Of a stretch of DNA of 45,910 nucleotides, positions 32,849 through 40,607 are shown one piece after another; positions within the stretch are counted from its first letter, which is position 1, and the number at the start of each line of letters is the position of its first letter. Source of the stretch: Myxococcota bacterium. Its GTDB lineage: Bacteria; Myxococcota_A; UBA9160; UBA4427. The notes below the pieces were generated by a model. That model was not told where the DNA came from. It made no database searches and was given only the letters and a program-made list of their open reading frames with translations. The translations under genes were made by a program, and so were the position numbers. The DNA is taken from contig JAPYTP010000023.1 of NCBI GenBank assembly GCA_029941885.1, positions 1 through 45,910 on the forward strand, read 5' to 3'.

Positions 32849-34027
32849 ATGGATTTCGATCTGTCCGCAGAGGAGTTGACCTTCGAAAAGGAGGTCGTCG
32901 CGTTCCTCGAGGCGAACCATTCCGACGAGGTGATGGACCCCAATCCGGAGCATCTCTCACAGACGGTCGAGACGCCGCCCAAGCGAGCCTTCATGGGAAA
33001 GCTCGCCGATCAGGGTTGGCTCGGAATGTCCTGGCCGAAGGAATATGGCGGGCAGGAGAAGTCCGGGATCTATGATTTCCTGTTGACCGAGGCGCTCGCT
33101 CGCTACGGCACGCCCCAGCCCGGCAAGGGCGTCGGAATCGTCGGGAAGACGATCATCCGAAATGGAAACGACGAACTGAAGGCGTATTTCCTTCCGCGCA
33201 TCATCCGAGGTGAGATCGAATTTGCGATCGGTTATTCCGAGCCGCAGGCCGGATCCGATGCCGCATCGATGCAGTTGAAGGCTGAAAAGGACGATGCGCG
33301 CGGGGGTTGGGTTCTCTCGGGTCACAAGATCTGGACCACCTCGGCCCACTTCGCGGACTGGTATTGGGTGGGCGCGCGAACCGGCGAACACAAGCACAAG
33401 GGGATCACTCTCTTCCTGATCCCCATGGATCACGAGGGTTTCGAGATTCACCCGACCTACACGATCGGGGACGAGCGGACGAACGAAGTCTTCTTCAACG
33501 ACGTCTTCGTGCCGGACTCTCACGTGGTCGGTGAAGTCGGAAAAGGCTGGACGTATATCTGTGAAGCCCTTGACCTCGAGCGGTTCGCGATGCTGCCGGT
33601 CGGGCCGGTCGAGATGAAAGTGAAAGGCCTGATCGAGTACGTGCGTGAAGCGACCCTCGACGGCGAGCCCCTCGCGCAGGACCCCGTCGTTCGGCAGACG
33701 ATCGCGAAGCTCCGGACGGATCTCGAAGTCGCCCGCAAGCTGCAGCGGAAGGTGATCAGCGAGGCGCTCAAGAGTCGGGTCCCCACGATCGAAGCGGCGA
33801 TGTACAAGATGTGGCAGTCGCAACTCGGTCAGCGCGTCGCCGATGCGGCGCTCGATCTGATGGGCCCCGACGGGCAGCTGAAGCCCGGACAGGACGAGGC
33901 TCCGGTGAATGGCCGCTACGAACGCTCCTATCGATACACCGTCGTCGACACCATCGGGGGCGGTACCTCGGAAGTCCAGAAGAACATCATCGCCGCCCGT
34001 GGACTCGGCCTGCCCAAGAGCTTCTAG
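32849..34027 (+). CDS. Acyl-CoA dehydrogenase family protein
   Basis: A 392-residue acyl-CoA dehydrogenase. N-terminal MDFDLSAEELTFEKEVVAFL, MSWPKEYGGQEKSG, the flavin-contacting FAIGYSEPQAGSDAAS and HKIWTTSAHFADWYWVGART, and the C-terminal DTIGGGTSEVQKNIIAARGLGLP are all present. It introduces a C2-C3 double bond, passing electrons to ETF. GAGG lies nine bases before the ATG. The next gene, an alpha-methylacyl-CoA racemase-like protein, starts 43 bases later, which suggests 2-methyl-branched substrates. It could pair with the dehydrogenase at 36494 as a mixed complex, since both sit in one series, though they are not adjacent. Confidence 0.94.
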   Translation: MDFDLSAEELTFEKEVVAFLEANHSDEVMDPNPEHLSQTVETPPKRAFMGKLADQGWLGMSWPKEYGGQEKSGIYDFLLTEALARYGTPQPGKGVGIVGKTIIRNGNDELKAYFLPRIIRGEIEFAIGYSEPQAGSDAASMQLKAEKDDARGGWVLSGHKIWTTSAHFADWYWVGARTGEHKHKGITLFLIPMDHEGFEIHPTYTIGDERTNEVFFNDVFVPDSHVVGEVGKGWTYICEALDLERFAMLPVGPVEMKVKGLIEYVREATLDGEPLAQDPVVRQTIAKLRTDLEVARKLQRKVISEALKSRVPTIEAAMYKMWQSQLGQRVADAALDLMGPDGQLKPGQDEAPVNGRYERSYRYTVVDTIGGGTSEVQKNIIAARGLGLPKSF

Positions 34028-34070
34028 CCAAACCCGAGAGCCCAAGAGAAAGACCGGAGAACCTCCCATC

Positions 34071-35255
34071 GTGTCCCCCAAAGCATCCACCTCGGGCCAA
34101 CTGCTCGAAGGCATCACCGTCCTGAACCTGGGAAGCGTCGGCCCCGCCGCGCGTGCAGCCCGAATGCTTGCCGACTACGGTGCGCGCGTCGTGATGATCG
34201 CGCCGGTCTCGAAGAAGGGCGCGCTGCAGACCAAGCCCGTCTATCACACCTACGGTGCCGGCCGCGGCTTTCTGCGGATGCGCGTCGATCTCAAGGCCGA
34301 AGCCGGAGTCGAGTCGCTCCTCAAGCTCGCCGAAGAAGCCGACGTCGTGATCGAGTCCTATCGCCCGGGGGTCGTCGATCGATTGGGGATCGGCTGGGAG
34401 GCGATGAGCGCTCGCAATCCGAAGATCGTTTACTGCTCGACCTCGGGCTATGGCCAGGACGGCCCGGCGTCGAGTTGGGCGGGGCACGACATCAACTACC
34501 TCGCGATGTCCGGTTTTCTCGCCTGCAGCGAGCCACGCGCGGACGGTGGCCCGCCGATTCCGGGCGCCACGGTCGCGGACAGTGCGGGCGGCGGGATGCA
34601 CGCGGTGCTCTCGATCATGGCCGCACTCGTCGCGCGCAACACCTCCGGAAAGGGGAGCTTTCTCGATGTTTCCGCCGCCGAGGGGATCCTCTCGTTGATG
34701 GCGCTCTCCCTCGATCAATATCTGGCCACGGGGGAGGAAGCCGCATCCCGGGAAGTCCTTCTCACCGGTCGCTACGCCTTCTATGACAACTACGAGGCGA
34801 GCGACGGAGGCTGGTTGTCAGTGGGGGCCATCGAACCGCATTTCTATCGCAATCTATGCGAACGCCTCGGCCATCCCGAGTACTCGGGCGACCAGTACGA
34901 CGACGACAAGCAGGACGAGATCAGAGCCGCATTCAAGGCGGCCTTCAAGTCGAGGACCCGCGACGAATGGAGCGCGGAACTCGCGCCGAACGATACCTGT
35001 GTCGCGCCGGTGCTCTCGATTTCCGAAGTCGTCAAGGACCCGCATTGGCGGGCGCGCGGAATCTTCATGCGGGCGGAGCACGAGGAACGCGGCGTCTTCG
35101 ACCAGGTCTCTCCCGTGCTGGCGGGTGGCGTTCGCGATCATCCGCTCCATCAGGTGCGTACCGGTGAGGATACGGATACCCGAGCGCTGCTCCTCGAAGC
35201 GGGACTTGCCGCGGACGAAATTTCGAAGCTTCTCGAAGAAGGAGCGATCGAGTAG
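34071..35255 (+). CDS. CaiB/BaiF family protein, alpha-methylacyl-CoA racemase-like
   Basis: A 394-residue class III CoA-transferase-fold protein closest in pattern to alpha-methylacyl-CoA racemase. LLEGITVLNLGSVGPAARAARML opens the fold. The racemase catalytic pair appears as H139 in AGHDINYLAMSG and D170 in TVADSAGGGM, 31 residues apart, as in mycobacterial MCR (H126, D156). FYDNYEASDGGWLSVGAIEP is also typical. The enzyme would epimerise the 2-methyl group so that an acyl-CoA dehydrogenase can act. The start is GTG 34071 with GGAG 11 bases upstream, a longer gap than usual; upstream in-frame sequence overlaps the dehydrogenase gene. The two MaoC proteins follow. Confidence 0.92.
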   Translation: MSPKASTSGQLLEGITVLNLGSVGPAARAARMLADYGARVVMIAPVSKKGALQTKPVYHTYGAGRGFLRMRVDLKAEAGVESLLKLAEEADVVIESYRPGVVDRLGIGWEAMSARNPKIVYCSTSGYGQDGPASSWAGHDINYLAMSGFLACSEPRADGGPPIPGATVADSAGGGMHAVLSIMAALVARNTSGKGSFLDVSAAEGILSLMALSLDQYLATGEEAASREVLLTGRYAFYDNYEASDGGWLSVGAIEPHFYRNLCERLGHPEYSGDQYDDDKQDEIRAAFKAAFKSRTRDEWSAELAPNDTCVAPVLSISEVVKDPHWRARGIFMRAEHEERGVFDQVSPVLAGGVRDHPLHQVRTGEDTDTRALLLEAGLAADEISKLLEEGAIE

Positions 35256-35328
35256 TCGGGCGCTATGCCGGGGCGCCGACCCCGATCATCAATCGGGATC
35301 CGCGAGGATCCCACCAGGAGGAAGAATC

Positions 35329-35850
35329 ATGGCTGCGAAGTCGGCTGACGATCTGCCCGAAGAAGTACAGGGGTGGATCGAGCAGGAACGCTACACGGAA
35401 AAGACGGAGTTCCCGATCGAGATGGGCTACGTGCTCACCACACTCTCGGCGACCCAGAATGGCAACCCGCTCTACTGGGACGAGAAGGTCGCGGAAGAAT
35501 TGACGGACGGGCCGATCACACTCCCGACGATGGCGTCGGTCTGGTTCCGACCGCACGACTGGTCACCGGGCCGGAGCGAGCCGGCGGTGGCGCTGCAGCT
35601 TCACTTCGATCTGAAGGACAGGCTCGGATTGCCGGAAGCCGTGATGAGCGACAACACGATGGTATTTGGCGAGCCGATCCGACCGGGCGACGAATTGACG
35701 ACGACCCAGATCCTCTACTCCGTGTCGGGACTCAAGACGACGAAGCTCGGAACCGGTCGCTTCTGGGATTTCGGTGTGCGCACCGTGAACCAGAAGGGCG
35801 ATCTCTGTGCAGAAGAGCGCTACACGGGCTTCGGATACAACCGCGGCTAG
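35329..35850 (+). CDS. MaoC/hot-dog domain protein (MaoC dehydratase N-terminal type)
   Basis: A 173-residue single hot-dog domain of the kind found at the N-terminus of fused hydratases (FAS1-like, PF13452 pattern by eye): a leading helix, TEFPIEMGYVLTTLSATQNGNPLYWD, ITLPTMASVWFRPHDW and a C-terminal VRTVNQKGDLCAEERYTGF. It lacks the D-x-N-P-x-H dyad, so it is probably the non-catalytic half of a heterodimeric enoyl-CoA hydratase, its partner being the MaoC protein at 35990. AGGAGG is seven bases before the ATG. Paired single-domain MaoC proteins like this serve steroid side-chain oxidation (ChsH1-ChsH2). A hairpin region lies between the two genes. Confidence 0.88.
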   Translation: MAAKSADDLPEEVQGWIEQERYTEKTEFPIEMGYVLTTLSATQNGNPLYWDEKVAEELTDGPITLPTMASVWFRPHDWSPGRSEPAVALQLHFDLKDRLGLPEAVMSDNTMVFGEPIRPGDELTTTQILYSVSGLKTTKLGTGRFWDFGVRTVNQKGDLCAEERYTGFGYNRG

Positions 35851-35871
35851 CTGCGCGCGCATGGCGCGCAG
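35851..35871 (+). other. Hairpin immediately after the first MaoC stop
   Basis: CTGCGCGC and GCGCGCAG form a perfect eight-base stem around GCATG, beginning at the base after the TAG. No T-run follows, so intrinsic termination is doubtful. It could stabilise or help process the mRNA between two MaoC genes, whose products are expected in equal amounts. Confidence 0.4.
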
Positions 35872-35904
35872 TCGGGCGGACTGACGGGGCAACGTGCCCG
35901 GGAA

Positions 35905-35936
35905 GGCCCGCCGACGTGAGAATGAAACGTCGGGCC
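35905..35936 (+). other. Second hairpin between the MaoC genes
   Basis: CCGACGT (35911-35917) pairs with ACGTCGG (35927-35933) around a nine-base loop, and GGC/GCC outside extend it across a three-base bulge. It lies 53 bases upstream of the second MaoC start. Together with the hairpin at 35851 it fills much of the 139-base gap. Confidence 0.35.
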
Positions 35937-35989
35937 TCCCTGGCGGGGTCGAGAACGAACGCGAAGAGAATTCGCGGAGGGAACTGGAA

Positions 35990-36466
35990 ATGAGTGCAGA
36001 TCTTCTGTTGGGTGATGTCAGTGTGGGGGCCGATCTGCCGGTCCTCGAGAAGGAAGTGCAGCCGGTGACGGTGGTCCTCGGAGCTATGGCGAGTCGCGAT
36101 TGGCGGCCACAGCACCACGACTACAAGTTCGCGACGGGCAACAACGGGCTCGACGACATCATCATGAATACGCCCAATCTGGCCGCCTGGTTCGAGCGCT
36201 ATCTCACCGATTGGACGGGCCCAAAGGGGCGCCTGGGGCGCATCAAGTTTCGCATGAAGGATTCGCTCTATCCCGGTGACACGATGAACTTTGCCGGAAA
36301 GGTGACGAGTGTCGAAGCGGCCGCCAACGGTGTCGGGTGGGTCGAGGTGTCGATCGAACTGACTGCGGGTGACAAGAGCTGTGTCGGCTGTGAGGCGCGG
36401 ATCGCGGTGCCCGAGAGCGCGGAAGCCAATCCCTGGAAGCTCAAGGGTGGCGACTGGAAGCCCTGA
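35990..36466 (+). CDS. MaoC-family enoyl-CoA hydratase subunit
   Basis: A 158-residue hot-dog protein with the MaoC catalytic dyad: D37 and H42 in RDWRPQHHD, matching the D-x-N-P-x-H motif of (R)-hydratases, although the Asn is Arg here. Further features are an N-terminal VTVVLGAMASRDW strand-helix, the FRMKDSLYPGDTMNFAGKV segment typical of the second strand set, and GVGWVEVSIELTAG. It would add water to a 2-enoyl-CoA, probably as the catalytic half paired with the protein at 35329. GGAGG is nine bases before the ATG. The acyl-CoA dehydrogenase follows 27 bases later, so dehydrogenation and hydration are encoded side by side. Confidence 0.9.
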   Translation: MSADLLLGDVSVGADLPVLEKEVQPVTVVLGAMASRDWRPQHHDYKFATGNNGLDDIIMNTPNLAAWFERYLTDWTGPKGRLGRIKFRMKDSLYPGDTMNFAGKVTSVEAAANGVGWVEVSIELTAGDKSCVGCEARIAVPESAEANPWKLKGGDWKP

Positions 36467-36493
36467 TTCCCACCGCTAACGAGGTAGGCCAAG

Positions 36494-37618
36494 ATGGATC
36501 TCGACTTTACCGAAGAGCATGAAATGCTGCGCGAGATGGTGCGGGGCGTCTGCGTCGAGTACGCGCCGCTCGACGTCGTCCGTGCCCTCGAGGACGATGA
36601 AAAGGGCTATCCCGATGAGTTGTGGAAGCAGCTCGTCGAACTCGGGTTGGTCGGGATCCTCGTGCCCGAAGCCTACGGGGGGCAGGCACAAACGCTTCTC
36701 GAGGCGGCGATCGTCTACGAGGAATTTGGACGTGCACTGGCGCCGGTGCCGCATTTCCATTCCGCGGTGTTGTGTGCCGGTGCGCTCGTCGCGTCGGGGA
36801 GCGAGGAACAGAAGCAAGCCTGGCTTCCCGGAATTGCGAATGGCGAACGGATTCTGACGCCGGCGTGGCTCGAGCCGCGAAACGGTTTCGGAGCGAAGGG
36901 TGTGCAGATGCGCGCCGAGGCCGACGTCGATGCATTCGTGCTATCGGGAGCCAAGCTCCATGTGAACTTCGCGAGAGCCGCCGACCGGCTGCTCGTTCTC
37001 GCCCGGACCGGAGAGGGAGAGGAGGATGTCGATCTCTTCCTGGTGGATCCTCGAGCGCAGGGTGTGACGTGCTCCCAGCGTCTGAATCTCGGTTCCGAGA
37101 CCACCTATCGAGTGGATTTCGACGAGGTCCGAGTCGCCGCTGCCGATCGCATCGGGGCCCCGGGATCGGGTTGGGCGACCTGGAATACGGTGATGATGGA
37201 TGGCATCGTGCTGGCGGCAGCGCAGGCAGCAGGCGGGGCCAAGGCCGCACTCGAGATGACGATCGAATACGCGAAGACGCGGGAGCAATTCGGGAAGCCG
37301 ATCGGTGCGTTCCAATCGATCTCGCACTACCTGGCCGACGCCGCGACGGCAATCGAGGGCGGCTCGATCCTCGTGACCGAGGCGGCCTGGGCGCGATCGA
37401 TGGGCAAGGAGGTCTCGATCCTGGCGCCGATGGCGAAGCTCTTCATGTGTCACGCCTATCGAGACGTGACGGCGATGTGCCAACAGGTCTGGGGCGGCGT
37501 CGGATTCACGATCGAATACGATATCCAGCTCTATTTCCGCCGGGCCAAGCAGCTCCAGATCTCGTGGTGGGACGATCGCTATCTCGCGGAACTCGTCGCT
37601 GCACACGAACTCGACTGA
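36494..37618 (+). CDS. Acyl-CoA dehydrogenase family protein
   Basis: A 374-residue acyl-CoA dehydrogenase with LDFTEEHEMLREMVRGV, GLVGILVPEAYGG, a middle beta domain with a degenerate flavin motif (LTPAWLEPRNGFGAKGV where WALTEPxAGSD is usual), YAKTREQFGKPIGAFQSISH and a C-terminal QVWGGVGFTIEYD. The weak beta-domain motif is seen in the non-catalytic or specialised subunits of heteromeric acyl-CoA dehydrogenases, which suggests it works with another subunit such as that at 32849. The ATG has GAGGT upstream. It is the last gene of the plus-strand series and converges with the CaiB/BaiF gene 33 bases away. Confidence 0.93.
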   Translation: MDLDFTEEHEMLREMVRGVCVEYAPLDVVRALEDDEKGYPDELWKQLVELGLVGILVPEAYGGQAQTLLEAAIVYEEFGRALAPVPHFHSAVLCAGALVASGSEEQKQAWLPGIANGERILTPAWLEPRNGFGAKGVQMRAEADVDAFVLSGAKLHVNFARAADRLLVLARTGEGEEDVDLFLVDPRAQGVTCSQRLNLGSETTYRVDFDEVRVAAADRIGAPGSGWATWNTVMMDGIVLAAAQAAGGAKAALEMTIEYAKTREQFGKPIGAFQSISHYLADAATAIEGGSILVTEAAWARSMGKEVSILAPMAKLFMCHAYRDVTAMCQQVWGGVGFTIEYDIQLYFRRAKQLQISWWDDRYLAELVAAHELD

Positions 37619-37651
37619 CGCCTGCGGACACGGCTGCGCCGCGCGACGGGG

Positions 37652-38860
37652 TTAGGAAACGGGATCCCGCGGTGCATCGAGCATGATTCCATCTCGCAAG
37701 AGCGCCGCGATCTCGTCGTCGCTGAGTCCGGATTCGCGGGCGACCTCGGCGCTGTGCTCGCCGTAGCCGGGCGCGCCCCGAACCCGTTCGATCGGAGTTC
37801 CATCGAAGTCCCCGAGCGGGCGGGGCTGCCGCAAGCGGCCCGCGATCGGATGGGTCATTTCGAAGAGCAGGTCGTTGGCGATCACCTGCGGATCCTCGTG
37901 GATCGTCGCGGGGTCGCCGATCGTCGCATAGGGGACATCCGAACTGGCGAGCCTCGTTGCGAGATCGGAGGTGGTGTACGCGCGTAGCGTGTCCACGATC
38001 TCTTCCTGCAGTTCTCGGGCGTGGCGTGCCCGGGGACCCGCAGTCGCGAAGCGCTCATCGGTCGCGAGATTCTCTCGCCCGATCGAATGGCAGAACGAGA
38101 TGAACTCCCGATCCTGGATGTAGCTGATCGCGATATGACCGTCTTTCGTGGGACGGATCATCGGAAGCGACGACCGGAGTAGCGGCGCCGACACCCCTTC
38201 ACCGAGGAGCGCATGGTTCTGCATCCCATCGGGCCACAGGAACGCGAGGCTCGCGTGGAGCATCGAGACCCGCACGTGCTGACCGCCCGCTCCGCGCTCC
38301 CGCGCGAGCAGGGCGGCCGTGATCAACTGTGAGGTCTGGATCGCTGTGCCCTTGTCGCAAACCACGCTCCGCACGAATTTGGGCTCTCCGGTCACGAGAT
38401 CGGCCTCGTGCATCGCCACGCCCGAGTAGGCCTGCATGACCGAGTCGTAGACGGCGCTCTGGGACATCGGCCCCTTCTCGCCGAACCCGCTCACCGACAC
38501 GTAGATGAGATCCGGATGGAGCCCGCGGTAGCGGTCGGCGTCGACCCCCATCCGCTCGACGGCTCCGGGCCGAAAATTCTGGACGAACACGTCTGCTCCG
38601 GAGACCAGTCGATCGAGGACTTCGACTCCCCGGGGCTCGCGAAGGTCGAGCACGATCGCTCGTTTGTTGCGGTTGAAGCTCGAGAAGATCGCGGAGAGCC
38701 CGCCACGACTCGGACCGATCGTGCGCAGACCATCGCCTCGGCCGGGACCCTCGACCTTGATCACATCGGCCCCCTGATCCGCGAGGATCGAGGTGGCGAG
38801 AGGGCCGGAGGCCATCGTCGTCAGGTCGACGATGCGAATTCCGTCGAGCGGGCCGGGCAT
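37652..38860 (-). CDS. CaiB/BaiF-family (class III) CoA-transferase
   Basis: A 402-residue class III CoA-transferase, moving CoA between an acyl-CoA and a free acid. PLDGIRIVDLTTMASGPLATSIL opens the protein, GADVIKVEGPGRGDGLR follows and the catalytic aspartate is D169 in SVVCDKGTAIQT. The C-terminus has the usual YGEHSAEV and LSDDEIAALLRDG. It differs from the racemase-like protein at 34071, since it keeps the transferase-type DK motif and lacks the HDINY histidine. It may activate or recycle substrates for the neighbouring beta-oxidation genes. It is divergent from the NTF2-like gene, with 95 bases between the starts. Confidence 0.93.
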   Translation of the reverse strand: MPGPLDGIRIVDLTTMASGPLATSILADQGADVIKVEGPGRGDGLRTIGPSRGGLSAIFSSFNRNKRAIVLDLREPRGVEVLDRLVSGADVFVQNFRPGAVERMGVDADRYRGLHPDLIYVSVSGFGEKGPMSQSAVYDSVMQAYSGVAMHEADLVTGEPKFVRSVVCDKGTAIQTSQLITAALLARERGAGGQHVRVSMLHASLAFLWPDGMQNHALLGEGVSAPLLRSSLPMIRPTKDGHIAISYIQDREFISFCHSIGRENLATDERFATAGPRARHARELQEEIVDTLRAYTTSDLATRLASSDVPYATIGDPATIHEDPQVIANDLLFEMTHPIAGRLRQPRPLGDFDGTPIERVRGAPGYGEHSAEVARESGLSDDEIAALLRDGIMLDAPRDPVS

Positions 38861-38955
38861 TCGGATCCTTTCATTCGCTTTTGTTGCACGCGGGTTGGGA
38901 ATTGAGCGAGGCTAGCAGTCATCGCCGCAAGGCCGCGACACCCGGTGGAGAAGCC

Positions 38956-39471
38956 ATGACGATGGATGGGGATGCAGAGGCGAAATTCGCGGAACTGGAA
39001 GCACGCCTCTCCGAGGTCGAGGCCCATCGCGCAATCCTGGATCTGAAGAGCCTTTACGGCACGTTGGCCGATGCGCGCTACACACGCAAAGGCAGAAAGA
39101 GCTCCGTCGAGATCGAAGAGGTCGCCGATCGGCTCGCCGATCTCTTCACCGAAGATGCGGTCTGGGAGGGAGGTGGCTCGCTCGGTCGTTGTGAGGGCAA
39201 GCACGCCATCCGCGAACGTTTTCGTGCGCCGACCCTCCACTACTCATGGCATTTCTTCGTGAAGCCCGAGATCCGGGTGGAGGGCGATCGGGCAATGGGG
39301 ACCTGGGACGTGCTCGCGATGATCACGACCCTCGAGGGTCGTGCGCTCTGGATGGTCGGCGTCGAGCACGACGAGTACGCACGGGTAGGCGACCGTTGGT
39401 TGCATACGCGCATGCAACTCGACTCCAAGCTGATGGCGCCCTACGACCGAGGCTGGGCGCCCTCGCGTTAG
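38956..39471 (+). CDS. SnoaL/NTF2-like domain protein
   Basis: A 171-residue protein with a charged N-terminal helix (AKFAELEARLSEVEAHRAIL) and then a cone-shaped NTF2-like domain: LKSLYGTLADARY, LADLFTEDAVWEGGG, CEGKHAIRERF, SWHFFVKPEI and EHDEYARVGDRWLHTRMQL. This order matches SnoaL-like proteins, which include ketosteroid isomerases, dehydratases and polyketide cyclases, and many of unknown role in steroid and aromatic clusters. GGAG lies five bases before the ATG at 38956; a second ATG follows two codons on. It converges with the LLM gene, 24 bases away. No specific catalytic residue can be assigned. Confidence 0.88.
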   Translation: MTMDGDAEAKFAELEARLSEVEAHRAILDLKSLYGTLADARYTRKGRKSSVEIEEVADRLADLFTEDAVWEGGGSLGRCEGKHAIRERFRAPTLHYSWHFFVKPEIRVEGDRAMGTWDVLAMITTLEGRALWMVGVEHDEYARVGDRWLHTRMQLDSKLMAPYDRGWAPSR

Positions 39472-39495
39472 GCCGCCCGGCGACGGTGTCTGCGT

Positions 39496-40368
39496 CTAGC
39501 CATTGACGGGCTTGATCATCGTCTCGCCGAGTTCGCGGAGCTTTCTCTTCTTGTCTTCGACAGTACACCCTTCCGGGAGCTGATATTCCAGCGGCCAGCT
39601 GACCGTCCCCGTCATTCCCCGCTCGATGAGCTCGGCCATCTGATCCGGCGGGAGCTGTTCGGTGAGGGGGATCAGGCAGTCGAAGGGTTCGCTCTCCCGG
39701 CCGAAGCGAATACGCTGCTCGTGCAATTCCGCAAGGATGCCCAGGGTCTCCTCGAAGGTCGTGCCCGCGCCGGTCCAGCCGTCGCCGAATTGTGCCGCGC
39801 GGCGGAGCGCCGCCTTGTTCATTCCCCCGACCCACATCGGGACCTTCTGGGTCGGAAGCGGATTCATGCGAAGCGCCTTGAACTGGTAGAACTCCCCATC
39901 GGCTTCGACGACTTCCCCTGCGAGCAGCTTCTGGATGATCGGCAGCTGTTCGTCCATGCGCTTGCCGCGCTGCTCGAAGGGGATGCCCATGATCTCGAAC
40001 TCTTCGCGAAGCCATCCGGCGCCGAACCCGAGTACGGTCCGGTTCTTCGAGAAGATCGCCGCTGTGCTGAGATCCTTCGCGATCTCGATCGGATGGCGAA
40101 GGGGAAGGATGTAGACGTTGGGCAGGAAGCGGAGCGTGGTCGTAACCTGGGCGAGCGCCGAGATCGTGGCGAAGGACTCGGGGAAGGGCGTCGAGCCGTC
40201 GAACGGGGCTTCTCCCGAGGCCTCGTAGGGGTAGCGGGAAACGTATTGCTCGGGCGAGAAGAGATGGTCGGCGAGCATGATGCCCTCGAATCCGGCCTCC
40301 TCGCAGACCGGCGCGAGTTCCAGCATGTCGTCGGGATGGGTGAAGGGGAGGGACTGCCAGAACTGCAT
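39496..40368 (-). CDS. LLM-class (luciferase-like) flavin-dependent oxidoreductase
   Basis: A 290-residue luciferase-like TIM barrel. It has MQFWQSLPFTHPDDML, the conserved ADHLFSP segment, TLRFLPNVYILPLRHP, the GFGAGWLREEFEIMGI motif typical of the F420-type subgroup (TIGR03619-like) and VPMWVGGMNKAAL. The ATG at 40366-40368 was chosen because the barrel begins there and GGAAG lies upstream; an in-frame ATG at 40434 adds 22 unrelated residues. This is the second such protein in the window. Both are short for LLM enzymes, and whether they use F420 or FMN is not visible. It is divergent from the ferredoxin-reductase gene. Confidence 0.91.
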   Translation of the reverse strand: MQFWQSLPFTHPDDMLELAPVCEEAGFEGIMLADHLFSPEQYVSRYPYEASGEAPFDGSTPFPESFATISALAQVTTTLRFLPNVYILPLRHPIEIAKDLSTAAIFSKNRTVLGFGAGWLREEFEIMGIPFEQRGKRMDEQLPIIQKLLAGEVVEADGEFYQFKALRMNPLPTQKVPMWVGGMNKAALRRAAQFGDGWTGAGTTFEETLGILAELHEQRIRFGRESEPFDCLIPLTEQLPPDQMAELIERGMTGTVSWPLEYQLPEGCTVEDKKRKLRELGETMIKPVNG

Positions 40369-40441
40369 GAGGCTTCCTTTTGTGAGGGTCGGCCAGGACG
40401 AATCGCGGCTCGGAATTCGGTCGCGCGGAAGCATCGCAGAG

Positions 40442-40468
40442 GCGATCCGGACTGGCCAGACGGATCGC
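40442..40468. promoter_or_regulatory. Nested dyad, candidate operator
   Basis: GCGATCCG (40442-40449) and CGGATCGC (40461-40468) are perfect eight-base arms. Between them sits the palindrome CTGGCCAG (40452-40459). The element lies in the 239-base gap between the divergent LLM and ferredoxin-reductase genes. A nested dyad of this size in a divergent promoter region suggests a regulator site. Confidence 0.4.
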
Positions 40469-40495
40469 AGAGTGGACTTTTGGAGCCGGGCGGAT

Positions 40496-40510
40496 GGCCT
40501 ATCCTAGGCC
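40496..40510. promoter_or_regulatory. Inverted repeat GGCCTA-TCC-TAGGCC
   Basis: Perfect six-base arms with a three-base centre, 28 bases from the preceding nested dyad and 97 bases before the ferredoxin-reductase ATG. It may be a second operator or a small hairpin. No -35/-10 pair is clear nearby. Confidence 0.35.
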
Positions 40511-40607
40511 CCCCCCGCCAGGGGACCCGGCGACCGGAGGGGTTCGGTCTGTCCACTTGACCCGCGGCGTGGCCGCATTGGCCGTAAGCGAAACTCGAGG
40601 ATTGAAG

